Shown here: positions 12,278-23,471 of the stretch, piece after piece
How the letters are laid out: each line of letters begins with the position of its first letter
Position numbering within the stretch: position 1 is the first letter of the stretch
Assembly (NCBI GenBank): GCA_945910005.1
Contig: OX246747.1
Coordinates: 20,722,686 to 20,786,685 of the forward strand
Origin: Isoperla grammatica
Lineage: Eukaryota; Arthropoda; Insecta; Plecoptera; Perlodidae
Direction of reading: 5' to 3'
DNA: 64,000 nt
Notes under the pieces: generated by a model
Seen by the model: the letters and a program-made list of their open reading frames with translations, nothing else
Told to the model about the DNA's origin: nothing
Databases searched by the model: none
Made by a program: the position numbers and the translations under genes

Positions 12278-12693
12278 TAGAGATGGGCACATTTTATTGG
12301 TATATCGATACAAAATAGCGGCTTTTTAGCCGCGCATTGCATCAATATTAGGCCTATCCTATCAACACGATGTATATAGGGCTATAGGCTACCTACATTT
12401 TTATTAAAAGAACTTTTACTGAAAAAAAAATTTTTTAGAGAACACTCGCTCGTCTTTGGCCGCTCCGCACTTACTTCCTACTTCCGCTTAGTCGATAAAA
12501 TAGTTTGACTTAGGGTTGAGTGGAACTTCGAACTTCAAGTCAATCCAAATTTTGATTTGATATGTCAGTTCATACAGTATCGATAAACCGATGTATCTGT
12601 CTGATCGTGTGTCTGACTGCAATAATATCGATACAGAATCGATATTTAAATTTATATGCGTTTCGATATATCGATACTTTTGGCCCATCTCTA
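12278..12693. mobile_element. hAT-like MITE
   Basis: Ends TAGAGATGGGC (12278) and its complement (ending 12693) are followed inward by TATCGATA-rich subterminal repeats, a pattern common in hAT-derived MITEs. I could not find a matching 8-bp target duplication, so the exact boundaries are uncertain. No coding sequence. Confidence 0.6.
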
Positions 12694-12857
12694 CGCACAT
12701 GCTACTGAATTATATTAGGCCTAACCAATTAATCATGTAGGAGACCAGCCTACTTTATTAAATATAATGTATGGATATGACTCGCTAGTTAAGTTTGTTG
12801 TTTAACTAATAAGAAGCTGGCTGATGAAGGTTAGGCTAATGTTTCTTCATTTTCAGG

Positions 12858-13825
12858 TACCTGCCTTCATGCTGGAGTAATGTTACAGCGGCTATTGGAG
12901 AAGCTAGCAACAAAAAACCAAGGTGGGCTTAATATAATCTGACATGACATTCTACTTTGATCATTTATCAATCATGTACCAACTGCAAGATATCACGACT
13001 TAAACACTAAGGTTGGAATTCATAGTCGGCCCCTACACCTAGGGGCACCCATTGTTGCTATGGATTTGTTTTGTTTATGGGAAATAACATGGAAACAATT
13101 GTTACCTTAGCAACAATGGGTGCCCCTAGGTGTAGGGGCCGACTATGAATTCCAACCGCCCATTGTTACCAAGGTAACAATTGTTTGCATGTTATTTCCC
13201 ATAAACAAAACAAATCCATAGCAACAATGGGTGCCCCTAGGTGTAGGGGCCGACTATGAATTCCAACCTAAGTGTCAATCGTGATTTCAACCATTAAAAA
13301 GCACGTTGTCTATCCTTATTTTTTTTAAATTTACTTTATAACTAAATTTTATAGATAAGTATTAATTACTGTACTCAGTAATATTTTTATACATGGCAAG
13401 TAATATTATTAACAAGTCAATGATTTTATACTCATTGTTCATTTTAGAACTAAATTTTATAGATTAGTATTACTGTAGGCCTACTCAGTAATAATTTTAT
13501 GCATGGCAAGTACATAATATTATTAACAAGTCGATGATATTTACACTCATGTTATGGCTCAAATGTTTTTATTTCAGAATCTACCACCACATGTCATAAT
13601 CACCAGCTGAACAGTGTATTGTTCTGGCAGGACCCTGAGACCCTTATGTTCCATGCGTATGTGTGTGCTCTCATTTCAATGTATGTTTCTTTAGTTGCAG
13701 TAAGGCCCAATGCTGGACACAATGATGTAACATCAGAAATGGTGGAGGATGAAGTTAAATATTGGCTTCGTCGAAGCAAAGACCAGTGGACGTATGAAAA
13801 GCTACAAGAACGGGACACCGTGTAA
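12858..13825 (+). CDS. Candidate two-exon gene of unknown function inside the 5.37-kb element
   Basis: Exon 12858-12921 follows TTCATTTTCAG and ends CCAAG|GTGGGC. Exon 13578-13825 follows TTTTATTTCAG. Joining them in phase gives a continuous frame: a leucine-rich amphipathic helix (VMLQRLLEKLATKN), then VLFWQDPETLMFHAYVCALISM and VEDEVKYWLRRSKDQWTYEK, stopping at 13823-13825. The same frame stays open after that TAA to 13990, giving an acidic stretch ending YEPEK, so the TAA may be a late nonsense mutation. The intron holds a young MITE (13011-13268). Earlier exons were not identified. I recognise no family. Because it lies inside the element it may be element-encoded. Confidence 0.45.
13011..13268. 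mobile_element. Foldback MITE with perfect 81-bp TIRs and TAA duplication
   Basis: 13011-13091 and 13188-13268 are perfect inverted copies starting GGTTGGAATTCATAGTCGG. TAA precedes the left end (13008-13010) and follows the right end (13269-13271), a 3-bp duplication typical of PIF/Harbinger-like elements. A partial third copy of the right end (13092-13157) sits in the middle, so the element carries an internal duplication. The perfect arms imply a recent origin. Confidence 0.85.
13335..13555. repeat. Two-copy tandem duplication, about 110 bp
   Basis: Two adjacent diverged copies share AACTAAATTTTATAGAT, GGCAAGTA and AATATTATTAACAAGTC. They lie just upstream of the 13578 exon, within the intron. 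Confidence 0.8.
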
Positions 13826-14354
13826 ACAACAGCTGTTCAACAACAAGAAGTAGTCCTAGAGAATAAAGGCCTAGAGAATGAAGGACAGGAAGATTCTCAA
13901 AATGCATACGAAATTGCCAGCGGACATAGCAGCGAGGTAGAAAAGCATACGTATGACATGAACCTCCTCGACTACGAACCCGAGAAATAGTGCACTGTTG
14001 TTGATTCTCGTGATATATAGACTTAGATAATCTTCGTTGTGTGTTTCAATCTTGAAAATTGTGTAAAACAAAAATTACGTGAAAATCGCTGGAGCTTCAA
14101 GTCGATAGAACTTACTTTTCAGTGTTATCAATATGCATATCATTAATTTGTAATTTAACCCCTGATTATTCTCTCACATTTTGTTATTAATATTGTACTT
14201 GTTCCATTAGGCCTATGTCCGATCTGTGTCTATGATATGTAAGCAATTTATTATATTTCCGTCTCTATGTAATGTAGCCTATGCACAAAGATCAAGTATG
14301 TTGTATTTGAGGCCACAGTATTGAACACTGAACAGTAGGTATGTAAATTTTATT

Positions 14355-14700
14355 AGGAATCCGGATACACAACGATGAAATAAAAATTATCGATAATCGA
14401 AATTTAACTGCATTATCGACCGTTAATATGGTACGATAATGTTTTCAAACACGCGAAGCAATCTTTTACAGATTCCGTGGTATTACGTCGCCTAACCGAG
14501 CGCATAACTATATAGCTATATTGCTTGGACACATCTCATGTGACACTGTTGAGAGTTATCACATAATTATGAGGCCCGTGGGCCAGTATCTTTTCAGAAA
14601 ACAAACCATTCGATAATATTTTTACTATCAATGATTGAAATTTTATTGAGTAGGGCATATCGAATATCGAACGATAATATCGATTATCGTGTGCATCCCT
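14355..14700. mobile_element. hAT-like MITE
   Basis: Ends AGGAATCCGGATACAC and the complement of the right end, AGGGATGCACACGATAATCG, are imperfect inverted repeats with subterminal ATTATCGATAATCG palindromes. Flanks ATTTTATT (14347-14354) and AATTTATT (14701-14708) match in 7 of 8 bases, compatible with an aged 8-bp duplication. Confidence 0.6.
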
Positions 14701-14917
14701 AATTTATTATTCCTATTTGACAAATTCTAGGGCCTGGACTGATGGCAATCAAACTATAGTGATATGCTTTGTCGAGGACTTGTTTATTTTCATTTTTATT
14801 GTATGCCCTAATTTATTATATTGTTATTTGACCAAACTCTAGGGCCTGGACTAATAGTAGTTAAACTATAGTGATATGCTTTGTCGAGGACTTGTTTCTT
14901 TTCATTTTTATTTTATG
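14700..14917. repeat. Two-copy tandem duplication, about 108 bp
   Basis: Adjacent copies share TAGGGCCTGGACT and ACTATAGTGATATGCTTTG followed by TCGAGGACTTGTTT. Each begins CTAATTTATTAT. Confidence 0.85.
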
Positions 14918-15264
14918 TGAACAACACAAAAACTTTTGTATTTTATTGTTTGTTTTTGTTTGTTATTGTTTGTTTTAATTTTTTTAACGCAATATTACTG
15001 ACACTTAAATAAGCCTAGCCTACTGGCAATTTACAACCTGAAGATTAATGATGTGTTTTTATTTTGTTTCGCTATGTGTTGTACGCTGTATGTGTAGGGG
15101 TATGGCAGGATGTTTAAACCTATACCTAGAAGTATTGATTGAGGTAACATGTATTTCACTTGTGTAATAAATTGCAAATTGTATATCATAATTATGGTGT
15201 ATGGTGCAAATATTTCACCTGAAACCCCATCCCAATCACAGGGGGGGGGGGGGGGGGGGTACTG

Positions 15265-15563
15265 GTTTACCTATACGGCACTGTTGCACTGCCGGTTTAC
15301 TGCCGAAGTAGCAACGGTGAGCTGGGAATTGAATGTGCCGATTGTCGCCGGTACAACACCGGATCATAGACGGGTTGACGATATAACGTAGTTGCTTTGA
15401 TACCGATTATCTAACGTTTCACTGACGATCTGCTGCCGCAACCCGCTACTGGATCGCTAACATCAAATGGGACACTTTTTCACCGATCTGGTGACGTGCT
15501 GTGTTAACGGTCCGGCATCCCCAGTAAAGCAAACTGAATGCCGTTTCGGTGCCGACGTGACGA
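15265..15563. repeat. GC-rich degenerate-word arm, right
   Basis: Counterpart of the 10226-10545 arm with TGCCGGTTTACTGCCG, GCCGGT, GGATCG and CTGCCGC words in the same strand orientation, although the terminal CCCAGCAAACACAAA repeats are inverted. It is preceded by a poly(G) run (15241-15259). Confidence 0.65.
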
Positions 15564-15578
15564 TTTGTGTTTGCTGGG

Positions 15579-15690
15579 GTCAAATCCATTTTTATAGTGA
15601 TGGTCCAACATCGCAATATAAGCAAAAATGGAATTTCTACCTTCTGTCTAAAAATATATATGAATATGGTTTTTTAAAAGCCTCCTGCCA
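15579..15690 (+). pseudogene. HGKG-type transposase-like family, copy A, continuation
   Basis: The frame beginning at 15581 reads QIHFYSDGPTSQYKQKWNFY and ends near GFLKAS. It continues copy A from 10210 after the 5.37-kb insertion. It breaks off at about 15690, where a different member of the same family begins. Confidence 0.65.
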
Positions 15691-16680
15691 TATGGGCCCA
15701 CATGAGACCAATATTTGATCAAATTAAGAAAAAATCACCAGCAGTTAAGGTACTGCATTTCTTCTCCTATGGGCCTTCATCCCAGTACTGTCAGAAGAAA
15801 AATTTCTTTCTTTTCTGTACACTCACTTATCAGATAGGGTTTTCGGCAGCAACCTGGTCTTTCTTTGAGGCAGGTCATGGCAAGGGGGCTGCAGATGGGA
15901 TAGGGGGTGCAGTCAAACGCCAAGCCGATAAGATAGTATCCTACGGCAATGACATAGCAAATGCTCGAGTTTTGTATGAAACTCTTAAGGAGGCTGGCCC
16001 ATCTAAAATACATTTGTTTTTGTAGACAATGAGTCAATCGAAAAGATCCCTAAGACGATTCCAAACAATTTAGCAACAATCAAAGGTACCCGTCAGATTC
16101 ACCAACTGTGTAAGTTCTCACAAGGAAGCATGTGTTATTGCACCATTTCTTGTTTCTGTGAACAGAATGATCTATTGAAGGCCAGCTCTGTACCTGCCAT
16201 TTGCCTGTGCAAAAAATAACCTTTGTAAGGGAAAGGTATGGGCAAGGTATCTACACGTCAGATGAAGACGATGATCTGCCCCTAGTAAATTTTGTTGCAC
16301 AACATGTGAGCGTCGATAGTACACCGCCGGTGTTGGCAGGATCCAGCTCACCTATTCCACCTACAACTCTTCACTGCAAAAACATAAGCCATGGGACTAA
16401 CATTCTGGTTGAGCTACCTACTGCAATGCGTTCACGCAACACAGAGTATCGCTATGTGGCAGTTTGCCAAAGTGGTGTGGAAGAGGATGGTGATATCAAG
16501 GTATTATACCTCAAACACCAGTCCTTGGGAACATGCTTCACAATCAACGACATTGAAATACCCTCATTTATTTCTTTCGATCAAGTGCTGGAAATATTGC
16601 CGGAGCCAACACTACGTATGAAAGAGCGGCGTGAACTGTATGTGTTTCCGATGGAAATTAATTTGTATGAAAGGAAATAA
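15691..16680 (+). pseudogene. HGKG-type transposase-like family, copy B, C-terminal part
   Basis: The frame at 15702-16025 reads MRPIFDQIKKKSPAVK, FSYGPSSQYCQKKNFF and the family hallmark EAGHGKGAADGIGGAVKR. A single-base shift near 16020 moves coding to another frame (VDNESIEKIPKTIPNNL). The frame at 16201-16680 gives the C-terminal domain (ELPTAMRSRNTEYRYVAV, then FPMEINLYERK at the end), the expected terminus of this family. Blocks correspond to those of copy A but are clearly different in sequence, so two separate insertions are juxtaposed. The D/D/H-D pattern suggests an RNase-H-like catalytic core; that is inference. Confidence 0.65.
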
Positions 16681-16744
16681 GCCTTTGAATATCTTAAAAG
16701 AAATGGCGATGGCCCACAAGAATAAGATTTAAACTTATTATTGC

Positions 16745-16815
16745 CATGAATGGTACTTTATGTCATGAATGTTACTTAACGTCATGAATGTTACTTCATG
16801 TCATGAATGTTAGGC
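16745..16815. repeat. Short tandem repeat, about 20-bp unit
   Basis: About four copies of GTCATGAATGTTACTT plus a variable 4-bp spacer directly downstream of the copy B stop codon. Confidence 0.85.
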
Positions 16816-17714
16816 TACCCAGCCATCTTATCTAAATATTTAACTATTTAAAAACATGAAGTACTTCCAATTATACTTTTATTGTTAGTTATACTTGAAC
16901 CTATACTACTTAATTTAATTTAATCAGATATCTAAAGCCAATCCTCATTAACAAGGTTCGAAAGTAAGTGAAATGTTAGCACTGGTAACACTCATGACAG
17001 TATTGAATTGATAAAATAACTTAAATTAAATTTCTAATGGATAATGATTGTATGTTCCTTATGATGGAACAAAATAAAGGGTATTCAAAAGATTAAACTA
17101 ACGTGTTTTATTTTTGTTCTCCTTAGTTAGTCATTGTATTGTATTGCACGGTAACACTCATGACATCCCGAGACACATTTGAGTACGCAAGTGCATATTT
17201 AAACTACTAAATATTAAAAAATAGGCAAACCCATTTACAGCATAGGAGATACATTTGTTGTACCCTATTATTCTGATAATCGTAGGTAAACATTTTTTAA
17301 ATCTGCATTGCATTTGTCAAAGAGTCAATTTTTTTGAGAATGACCCATGTAAGACTGAATCAGTGAGTGTTATGTTAAATTATGCATGTTATATGCATTT
17401 ACAGTTGAAGTAACTGCAATTGTCAGTAGTGTTACCAATACACTCACTCACTGGTGTTACGCAGCAACCATTTTCAATGTCAGTGGTATTAGCCCTACTA
17501 TGAAAATATTTAATTACCTTTTATAAATAAATAAACAGCATTCTAGCTCTGCCAAAACTGTAGTATCATTTCATTATGTATTATGATCCCCCCAAAAAAA
17601 TTTCATAAAATTTTTATTTTTAATCCCAATATTTTGTTCATCTAAATGTGTCAGGTTTGAGAAAATGACCCATATAATACTGAATTTATTTATATTTATA
17701 TTTTAATTTATACC
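16816..17714. other. No gene recognised
   Basis: AT-rich sequence. AAATAAAGG near 17073 could serve as a polyadenylation signal for the transposon gene upstream. Repeated phrases such as GGTAACACTCATGACA (near 16985 and 17151) hint at old duplications. Nothing else is supportable. Confidence 0.35.
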
Positions 17715-18122
17715 TAGTCTGTAAGTATGTACATTGTACATGTGCATTTCAGCAATTTATTTCAGCAGTTCAGAAGTAGGCTAATTAGTCTAGTAGCCTG
17801 TATATAGGCCTACCTGTTTTGTGACAAATTAAATTAAAAAATGACAAATTGTGCATCAATATCACTATATTGTAGGATCATGACAGCTAAAGGGACCAAA
17901 TCAAGTGGCTAAGATTAATAACCTAATCTGTAAGTATGTACATTGTACATGTGCATTTCAGCAGTTTATTTCAGCAGTTCAGAAGTAATTAGTGTAGTAG
18001 CCTGTATATACCTGTTTTGTGACAAATTATAAATTAAAAAACTACTAATTGTGCATTAATATCAATATATTCTGGATCATGACAGCTTAAGGGACCAAAT
18101 CAAGTGGCTAAGATTAATAACC
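17715..18122. repeat. About 205-bp tandem duplication ending in LINE ORF1
   Basis: Two diverged copies (about 17715-17927 and 17928-18122) share CTGTAAGTATGTACATTGTA, CCTGTATATA and GGGACCAAATCAAGTGGCTA. The second runs into the LINE ORF1 at 18104, so the duplication includes the first codons of that ORF. Confidence 0.8.
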
Positions 18123-18637
18123 TTGAACAGGATCTTATCCGCAGAATTGACGATCTCGAGCAATACCAAAGACGCGAAAATCTGAGAATCTTCGGCATTC
18201 CGGAAACATGGGGGGAAGATACTGAACAGCTCGTCCTCAATGGTAGAATAGGCGACGGTGGCCTAGAGCTAGGTATGCGGGAATGTGGCATATCGAGATT
18301 ACATAGAATTGGTCCCCCTCCTGCCCATGATAAAACTGGACCCCCAAGGCCCATCATAGTAAAGCTGGTGAGCTACAGGCAGAGGGACGTGATATACCGA
18401 AACAAAAGATACCTACGAGGAACAAGGATTGTGATAAGAGAAGACCTCATGGCTGCAAGGAGACAAGTGTTACAGGAAGCAATTGAGAAGGTGGGAATGC
18501 GGAATGTCTGGACCCAAGACGGAGTAATCTTGTGGTCTGTCAACAAGCGGCGAGAGACGGCAACAACGCTTGCTGGCCTCAGAAGCAAACTCGAGGGGTG
18601 TGGAGAGCAGAGCGCGCCACCCACTGACAGAGAGTGA
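18104..18637 (+). CDS. LINE ORF1 protein (L1/L2-type RNA-binding), 5'-truncated
   Basis: The 177-residue frame starts with a coiled-coil end (INNLEQDLIRRIDDLEQYQ) followed by RRENLRIFGIPE, a signature of ORF1 proteins of LINEs with an RRM-like nucleic-acid-binding domain. RLHRIGPPP, RPIIVKLVSYRQRDVIY and IVIREDLMAARRQVL continue the domain. VWTQDGVILWSVN closes it. These proteins coat LINE RNA and chaperone it. The N-terminal coiled coil is short, so the start is probably lost or in another frame within the duplicated leader. No ORF2 follows. The nearby ORF1 of the 38.7-kb LINE is of an entirely different type. Confidence 0.75.
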   Translation: MAKINNLEQDLIRRIDDLEQYQRRENLRIFGIPETWGEDTEQLVLNGRIGDGGLELGMRECGISRLHRIGPPPAHDKTGPPRPIIVKLVSYRQRDVIYRNKRYLRGTRIVIREDLMAARRQVLQEAIEKVGMRNVWTQDGVILWSVNKRRETATTLAGLRSKLEGCGEQSAPPTDRE

Positions 18638-20030
18638 CCTCATGCCAACCCTCCACCTGTCTTCAAGGCCGCAGCTAGCAACAACCCAGAACACCGATAG
18701 AGCGCGGACCGATTTAACTTCTCAACACGGAACTCGGAACAACTCATGCCGGGAGTACTTACCTCTACACAAAGGCCTGTACCACACAACAATAAAATAA
18801 AATATAGTATAGTAGATTACAGTATAGTATAGTAGATTTAAATCTTCCTTCTGCGCGTTACCAACCGTATGTACTTCTAGACTATTCTATCAAGTAGATG
18901 ATAAGACTAGAACCATTAGAGCACTGCCTCTCTAAAAGAATGTGCACAGTTAAGTTCTGTGAAGTTGAACACTCACATGTCAGCCAACAACACTAACACC
19001 TATTATCGTGTTGCCTACACATGTTTCAACCCCGCCATGTGACGCCAGGTTTTGCGTCTCGAATTATCAACGTCTTCAACATGCATATGAACAAAGTGCA
19101 AAACGATATAACCGATACAACATCTGTGCGTACGTAGAATGACAAGAACAACCCGGGCCAGTCTCTGTCGAACCCTGACGAGAACAGGACGCTGTGGGGT
19201 TGCGGTAACCTACGAGAAGGAATATACGAGGACTCATTACAGACCTGTGTAAATTATAAGTTATTTCAAACCGTTTGAATTCTATATTTAGGCCTACAAA
19301 GTGAACGATATTATTATCGGATTAATTAATGAGATTTTCCACGTTGATGCAGCCGCCGATTACCTCACCGGTCAATTAAAGAAGGTAAGACCTGTCACAG
19401 TGTCAATACGGTCAAGTTTGGTGTGTATGGCACATTGGCCTACACTGAAAGCAAATCATTCTGATTGTTACAGTGCTAACATCAGAATACCAGCACTTCT
19501 TTGGGCGACCAATTAGCCCCCTACTGTAGTGGAACTACCGCGTCACTACGTGAAACAAAACAAAAATAATACGATACGTCACGTCACGGTCGCCTTTCAG
19601 TTGCAGTTATAATAGCGAGAGATCTTAAATTAACTTTGTTAGAATTAATATAAAGAAACAACGTAGCATTACGTATGTAGTTTGTAAGAAAAGTAGGAGA
19701 CTATAATATTGTTATCTTTGTTTTCATGTTGTGGTACTTACTGTATGTTCATTATTAATTTTGGTACCTACTATATAGATCTGACAACTGCAGAATATAT
19801 TACAATTATCATTCATATACTAAGTCGGATTTCTTTCGTAATTGGTTTCCCGACAACAACTCAATTACGTGGCGCCCATCCTACTCAATCTTCACACTGC
19901 AACAAATCTACCCACGCCCACCCGACTGGATGCTAAGCCCGGCCAAGCAGGTCCACCTGGATTGTTTCCGCTAATCAGGGGTGTAACAGCCATTACTGGG
20001 CAGCAACCAACCCCAAACGTGGAAATAATT
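18638..20030. other. No gene recognised
   Basis: Contains a short ATAGTATAGTAGATT tandem near 18795-18840 and a GC-richer patch around 19020-19220. Open frames at 19301-19516 and 19709-19936 show no domain. Confidence 0.35.
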
Positions 20031-20380
20031 AAAAAATTAAAAAACAAGATGCCTGCTTTCCACAACATCTCTGAAGATAGTTTCATTGAAGGCTATCTGT
20101 ATTTTCATTGTCAATTAATAAATGGAGTCAAAGACGGCAATGTGAACATCCTTCAGCAGCTCTTGAGAGATGAGAGAAAAAACAAAAGTTTGCTGATGCT
20201 TCCCTACAAACAATTTGGGCTCCTGTGAATAGTGTGGAGGATGCAGAGCGCTTTTCAGTTCATATAACCTCATCCTCACAGACCGTCGTACTCGCATGAA
20301 ACAAGAGCACCATTGAAACGTGTGCTATTCTCTCACTCAACCCTGCCATTAAGCAATTAATTAAAATCATTGTATGTACT
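20031..20380 (+). pseudogene. hAT (CGGBP1-like) transposase C-terminal remnant
   Basis: The frame at 19842-20228 ends with MPAFHNISEDSFIEGYLYF and LLRDERKNKSLLMLP. Just past its stop, other frames give WAPVNSVE, then AERFS, then a stretch equivalent to the dimerisation motif ending in TRMKQ, and finally TCAILSLNPAI. This is the C-terminal region of the hAT type also found at 29554-31311, broken by several frameshifts. Confidence 0.6.
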
Positions 20381-20689
20381 CTACATATATTAAATTAATA
20401 AATGTATGCACTCGGCTATACTCCATTTCAATGAAAATGATTTTTGTAGTGATTTTCCTGTAATTGGTCTATTTTTCCCTTTTTGCTATATAGATGCTAT
20501 AAAGCAGGGGTCGGCAACAGGCGGCCCACGGGCCATGTAATTTTTGTGCCAGGGCTAATTTTTGTGGCCCTCCACTAATTTATTTATTTATAAGGAAATC
20601 GCAATTATTATTCCTAGTTTCCACCACTGCTAGAAAAATTCAAGTTAATATTTTAAACATCAACCATTACCGTGATTAGACATACAAGT

Positions 20690-21400
20690 TGTGATGTGGC
20701 TAAAATAGCCGGGATGTCGGAATCCTGACTGGTGGAGGAATAGGAGTTCACTAATATATATATTCTTAAGCCTATATCGTAGGCTAAACATTCACACAAT
20801 TAACGTAAACGCTAGAGACATACAAATACATATGTATTCCCCAAATGGGTGTACTCATCCATTGAAGAGGTTATTCCGTTGTCCCGTTGACGGGAGTCCA
20901 GGAGAAATCCAGATGCCGGACTGTAGTTGGCGCTGTCGTGGCGATCGTCCTCCCGTCGGAACACAGTCCCGACAGTTATGTGGAGCAACGGATGCAGCTC
21001 ACGAAATGGTACAGCACGAACACTCGGAACACAGTTCCGAATTGGCACAGTATACGGCAACACGATATCGGAACACAGTTCACGATAGAACACGGTAATA
21101 TCACAACCGTGATTGGAACACAGTTCCGAAATGGTTTGGTATGATAAATATATATAAACACAGTTCACTAAATCAAAACAAACTTACTATTCGACTTCCT
21201 TTCTTTATTATTAAACTCACAAGATCACAATCCGATCATCCGTACAAGAAGCCGAAAACAAGTGAAGTCCTCACCAGGAATCAAAACACAACAATGAATA
21301 ACAAAGAAGTTACAACAAAGATATGTTAGTCGATCAAACCTCAATACATACAATATAGGTGGCTGTGGAGGTGTGGTCGGGAACGCTGGTTACCATTACA
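20690..21400 (-). repeat. 3' LTR
   Basis: 711 bp; on the minus strand it begins TGTAATGGTAACC and ends CCACATCACA. It is nearly identical to 23472-24184. Confidence 0.9.
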
Positions 21401-21459
21401 GCCCCCCACTGAAAAGACTCGGTCTTGCGGACGGCAAGATGAGTGTTTTAAGTAATCCG

Positions 21460-23288
21460 CTACGTATCCGAGTGGTGTCCTACGCTTTCAGGTTGTTTGT
21501 ATTGTTTCAAATGGATGATGTTGTAAGAGCCTTTTAAAATCTTGCCCCCTGGGTCTTCCAGCTCATATGCGTTTCTATCAGTTGCTATCCTGGCGTTTCG
21601 GCATTGTCCGTGGTTCGTTGGCACCGTGTTGTCAAAAGGAACAGAAATTATTTCGTCGTTTGTCCCAATGTTAAGATTCGCTGCTTCGAAGCTTATAACA
21701 GCATTGTTGTCATGTAGCCAGTCGGCGCCGAAAATCATCTTCTGCGATAACCCGGGCACTACTATACAGGCTACCTCGCCTGTCCAGCCTCCGATTACGA
21801 TATCCAACAACACCTGTTTGGACGCGTGCCTAGTTTGTTTGCCAACGGCGCCTATGACTTTAATTAGTGGTATAGGCAGTAGTGGAATATCTCCCTTCCC
21901 CTCGCGAAGTTCGTGATAAAACGATTCTGTGACACACGTGATCTCACTGCCAGAATCGATAAGTATGGGAGTTTGTGTCAATTTATTGACAATTGCATTG
22001 ACCTCAGGGGATGTTCTCGCTGCCGTGTAGGTGTCGTCCTCATCGTCCGATAGGAGCTCACGACTTTCCTCGGCCGTGATGTGTAGAAGTTCCCGTTCCA
22101 ACATCGCCACTGTTTCGTCGGTCTCATCCCCCACATCGCTCTCGACCGCCGCTACGTCTTTGGTTATGTCAATCCCTCTAACCTGTCTATTTGTGTCAAA
22201 AGTTTGAGTTTGCTCGCGATTGCGATGGTTTCCTCGTTGCATATTACTGTCGCGATGGGTATGCTCGGTACGCCACTGGTTCCCAGTCGGTCGCGATTGG
22301 TTTGATCCCGTTGTGGGAAAAGTTGAGGTTGATTTGTTAGCCCCGTGGCCGTCCCGGTTACTACAACCCGATTGTTGCCGCCAGTTATAGTTAGTTGCAC
22401 TGTTCCCTTTATCGCTATAACTTGTCTTAGAATCCGCTTGTCCTTGCGATTGTCTAGGGGTGAATGAGTCGCCGGTCGGTTTACGCTTGTGTGCCTCGTC
22501 TAAACGGTGTAGAAGCTTTAAAGTTTCGTCAACGGTATTCTTCCCTGCAGCTAGTAGTGTAGCAGCTACTTCCGGACGGAAATGGTCGGTAATTGCATCA
22601 ATTACATCTTCGTCAGGTATGGTGGGTGTCAGATACCTTGCTTTTGCGAGTATTATCAGAAAGTAGTCCGCCATCGCGGTGTCATATTGGCGCGGGCACG
22701 TACCGTGATACAACTCATAACGCATGATGCGTTGTTGAGCCGCCCCCCAGTATTAATTCAAGAATGCGCGCCTGAAATCGGAAAATGACGTAAAACGGTC
22801 CGCGTAAACTTCGCCCCAGCGGCGGGCTGAGCTACGTAGCTGGCCAGTAGCTAATCTAACTTGAAATTGTTTTGGCGCTCTTGACAATTCAAAATAATTT
22901 TCAAGTTCTTTGATAAACGTAACCGGATGGGTTTTACCATCACCATCGAAAAGTGGTAATTGTGACGAGTATCTTAGCTCTGCCCCCCAAATGAAAGGTG
23001 CTACCGCATGTTGATGTTGTTCCTGCTGGGTTGGTTGCGCTTCGAGCGTCGCCACTTTCTCTGAGAGAAGTTGTACCGAGTTTTTCAGTGTTGTTACCGA
23101 CGATGTGAGGGTATTGCAGGAGTTAGTAACCTCGCCGCGAATTGACTGTATTTGCTCAGTGCAATCCGATTTCAACGCTACGAATTGTTTACTAGTTGTT
23201 GGGTCTGGCTAACGGTATCCTGTCGGAATCCTTGGACGTCAGTCCTTAAGGACTCTATTAACGCCGCTAGTTTGTCTGCGTCTGCCAT
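21460..23288 (-). pseudogene. gag with aspartic protease domain
   Basis: Minus-strand frame from an ATG at 23288 (start MADADKLAAL, just inside the primer site). A frameshift near 23185 and one in-frame TAA at 22753-22755 interrupt it; otherwise it is open to 21460. The 140-residue segment has a coiled coil (VTTLKNSVQLLSEKVATLE) and the gag capsid-like pattern LPLFDGDGKTHPVTFIKELE. The 421-residue segment completes the capsid (MADYFLIILAKARYL), then a Gln/Asn/Arg-rich nucleocapsid-like linker without CCHC knuckles. It ends with a retropepsin-like protease (ILIDSGSEITCV, then IFGADWL). DSG replaces the commoner DTG at the catalytic aspartate. Reverse transcriptase is missing. Confidence 0.85.
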
Positions 23289-23471
23289 ATTGGTACTAGG
23301 TCCGTCTTCTAATGGTACTACATCAACTCCTCTCCCAGAGCGTGTTTTTACCATGCACCCCTATACTATAGTCAGTACGAAGTGTTAAATTATGCTCCTA
23401 GAGATAAGCAATTTTTTTATGGGACTACACTCCCTCCTCTATCTACAGCCAAGAGCACGTTGGGCGCCAGA

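Larger units (their letters stand above)
10211..15578. mobile_element. Unclassified 5.37-kb element, CCCAGCAAACA termini, 2-bp TSD
   Basis: Left end CCCAGCAAACACAAA (10211-10225) is the exact inverted complement of the right end (15564-15578). The dinucleotide GT flanks both sides (10209-10210 and 15579-15580). Removing the element plus one GT joins HPEVS to QIHFYSDGP in the host mobile-element gene, in frame and matching that family, which fixes the boundaries. Inside the termini lie about 300-bp GC-rich arms made of degenerate words such as CTGCCGGTTTACTGCCG; this word occurs on the same strand in both arms. The interior is AT-rich and contains a candidate spliced gene (12858-13825), three MITEs and tandem duplications. 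No known transposase is visible. A second element with the same design lies at 55858-61025. Confidence 0.7.

Noticed and set aside
14701..14917. Possible LTR pair
   Set aside because: The two 108-bp copies are directly adjacent, with no internal region, TG...CA ends or primer site. A simple tandem duplication.
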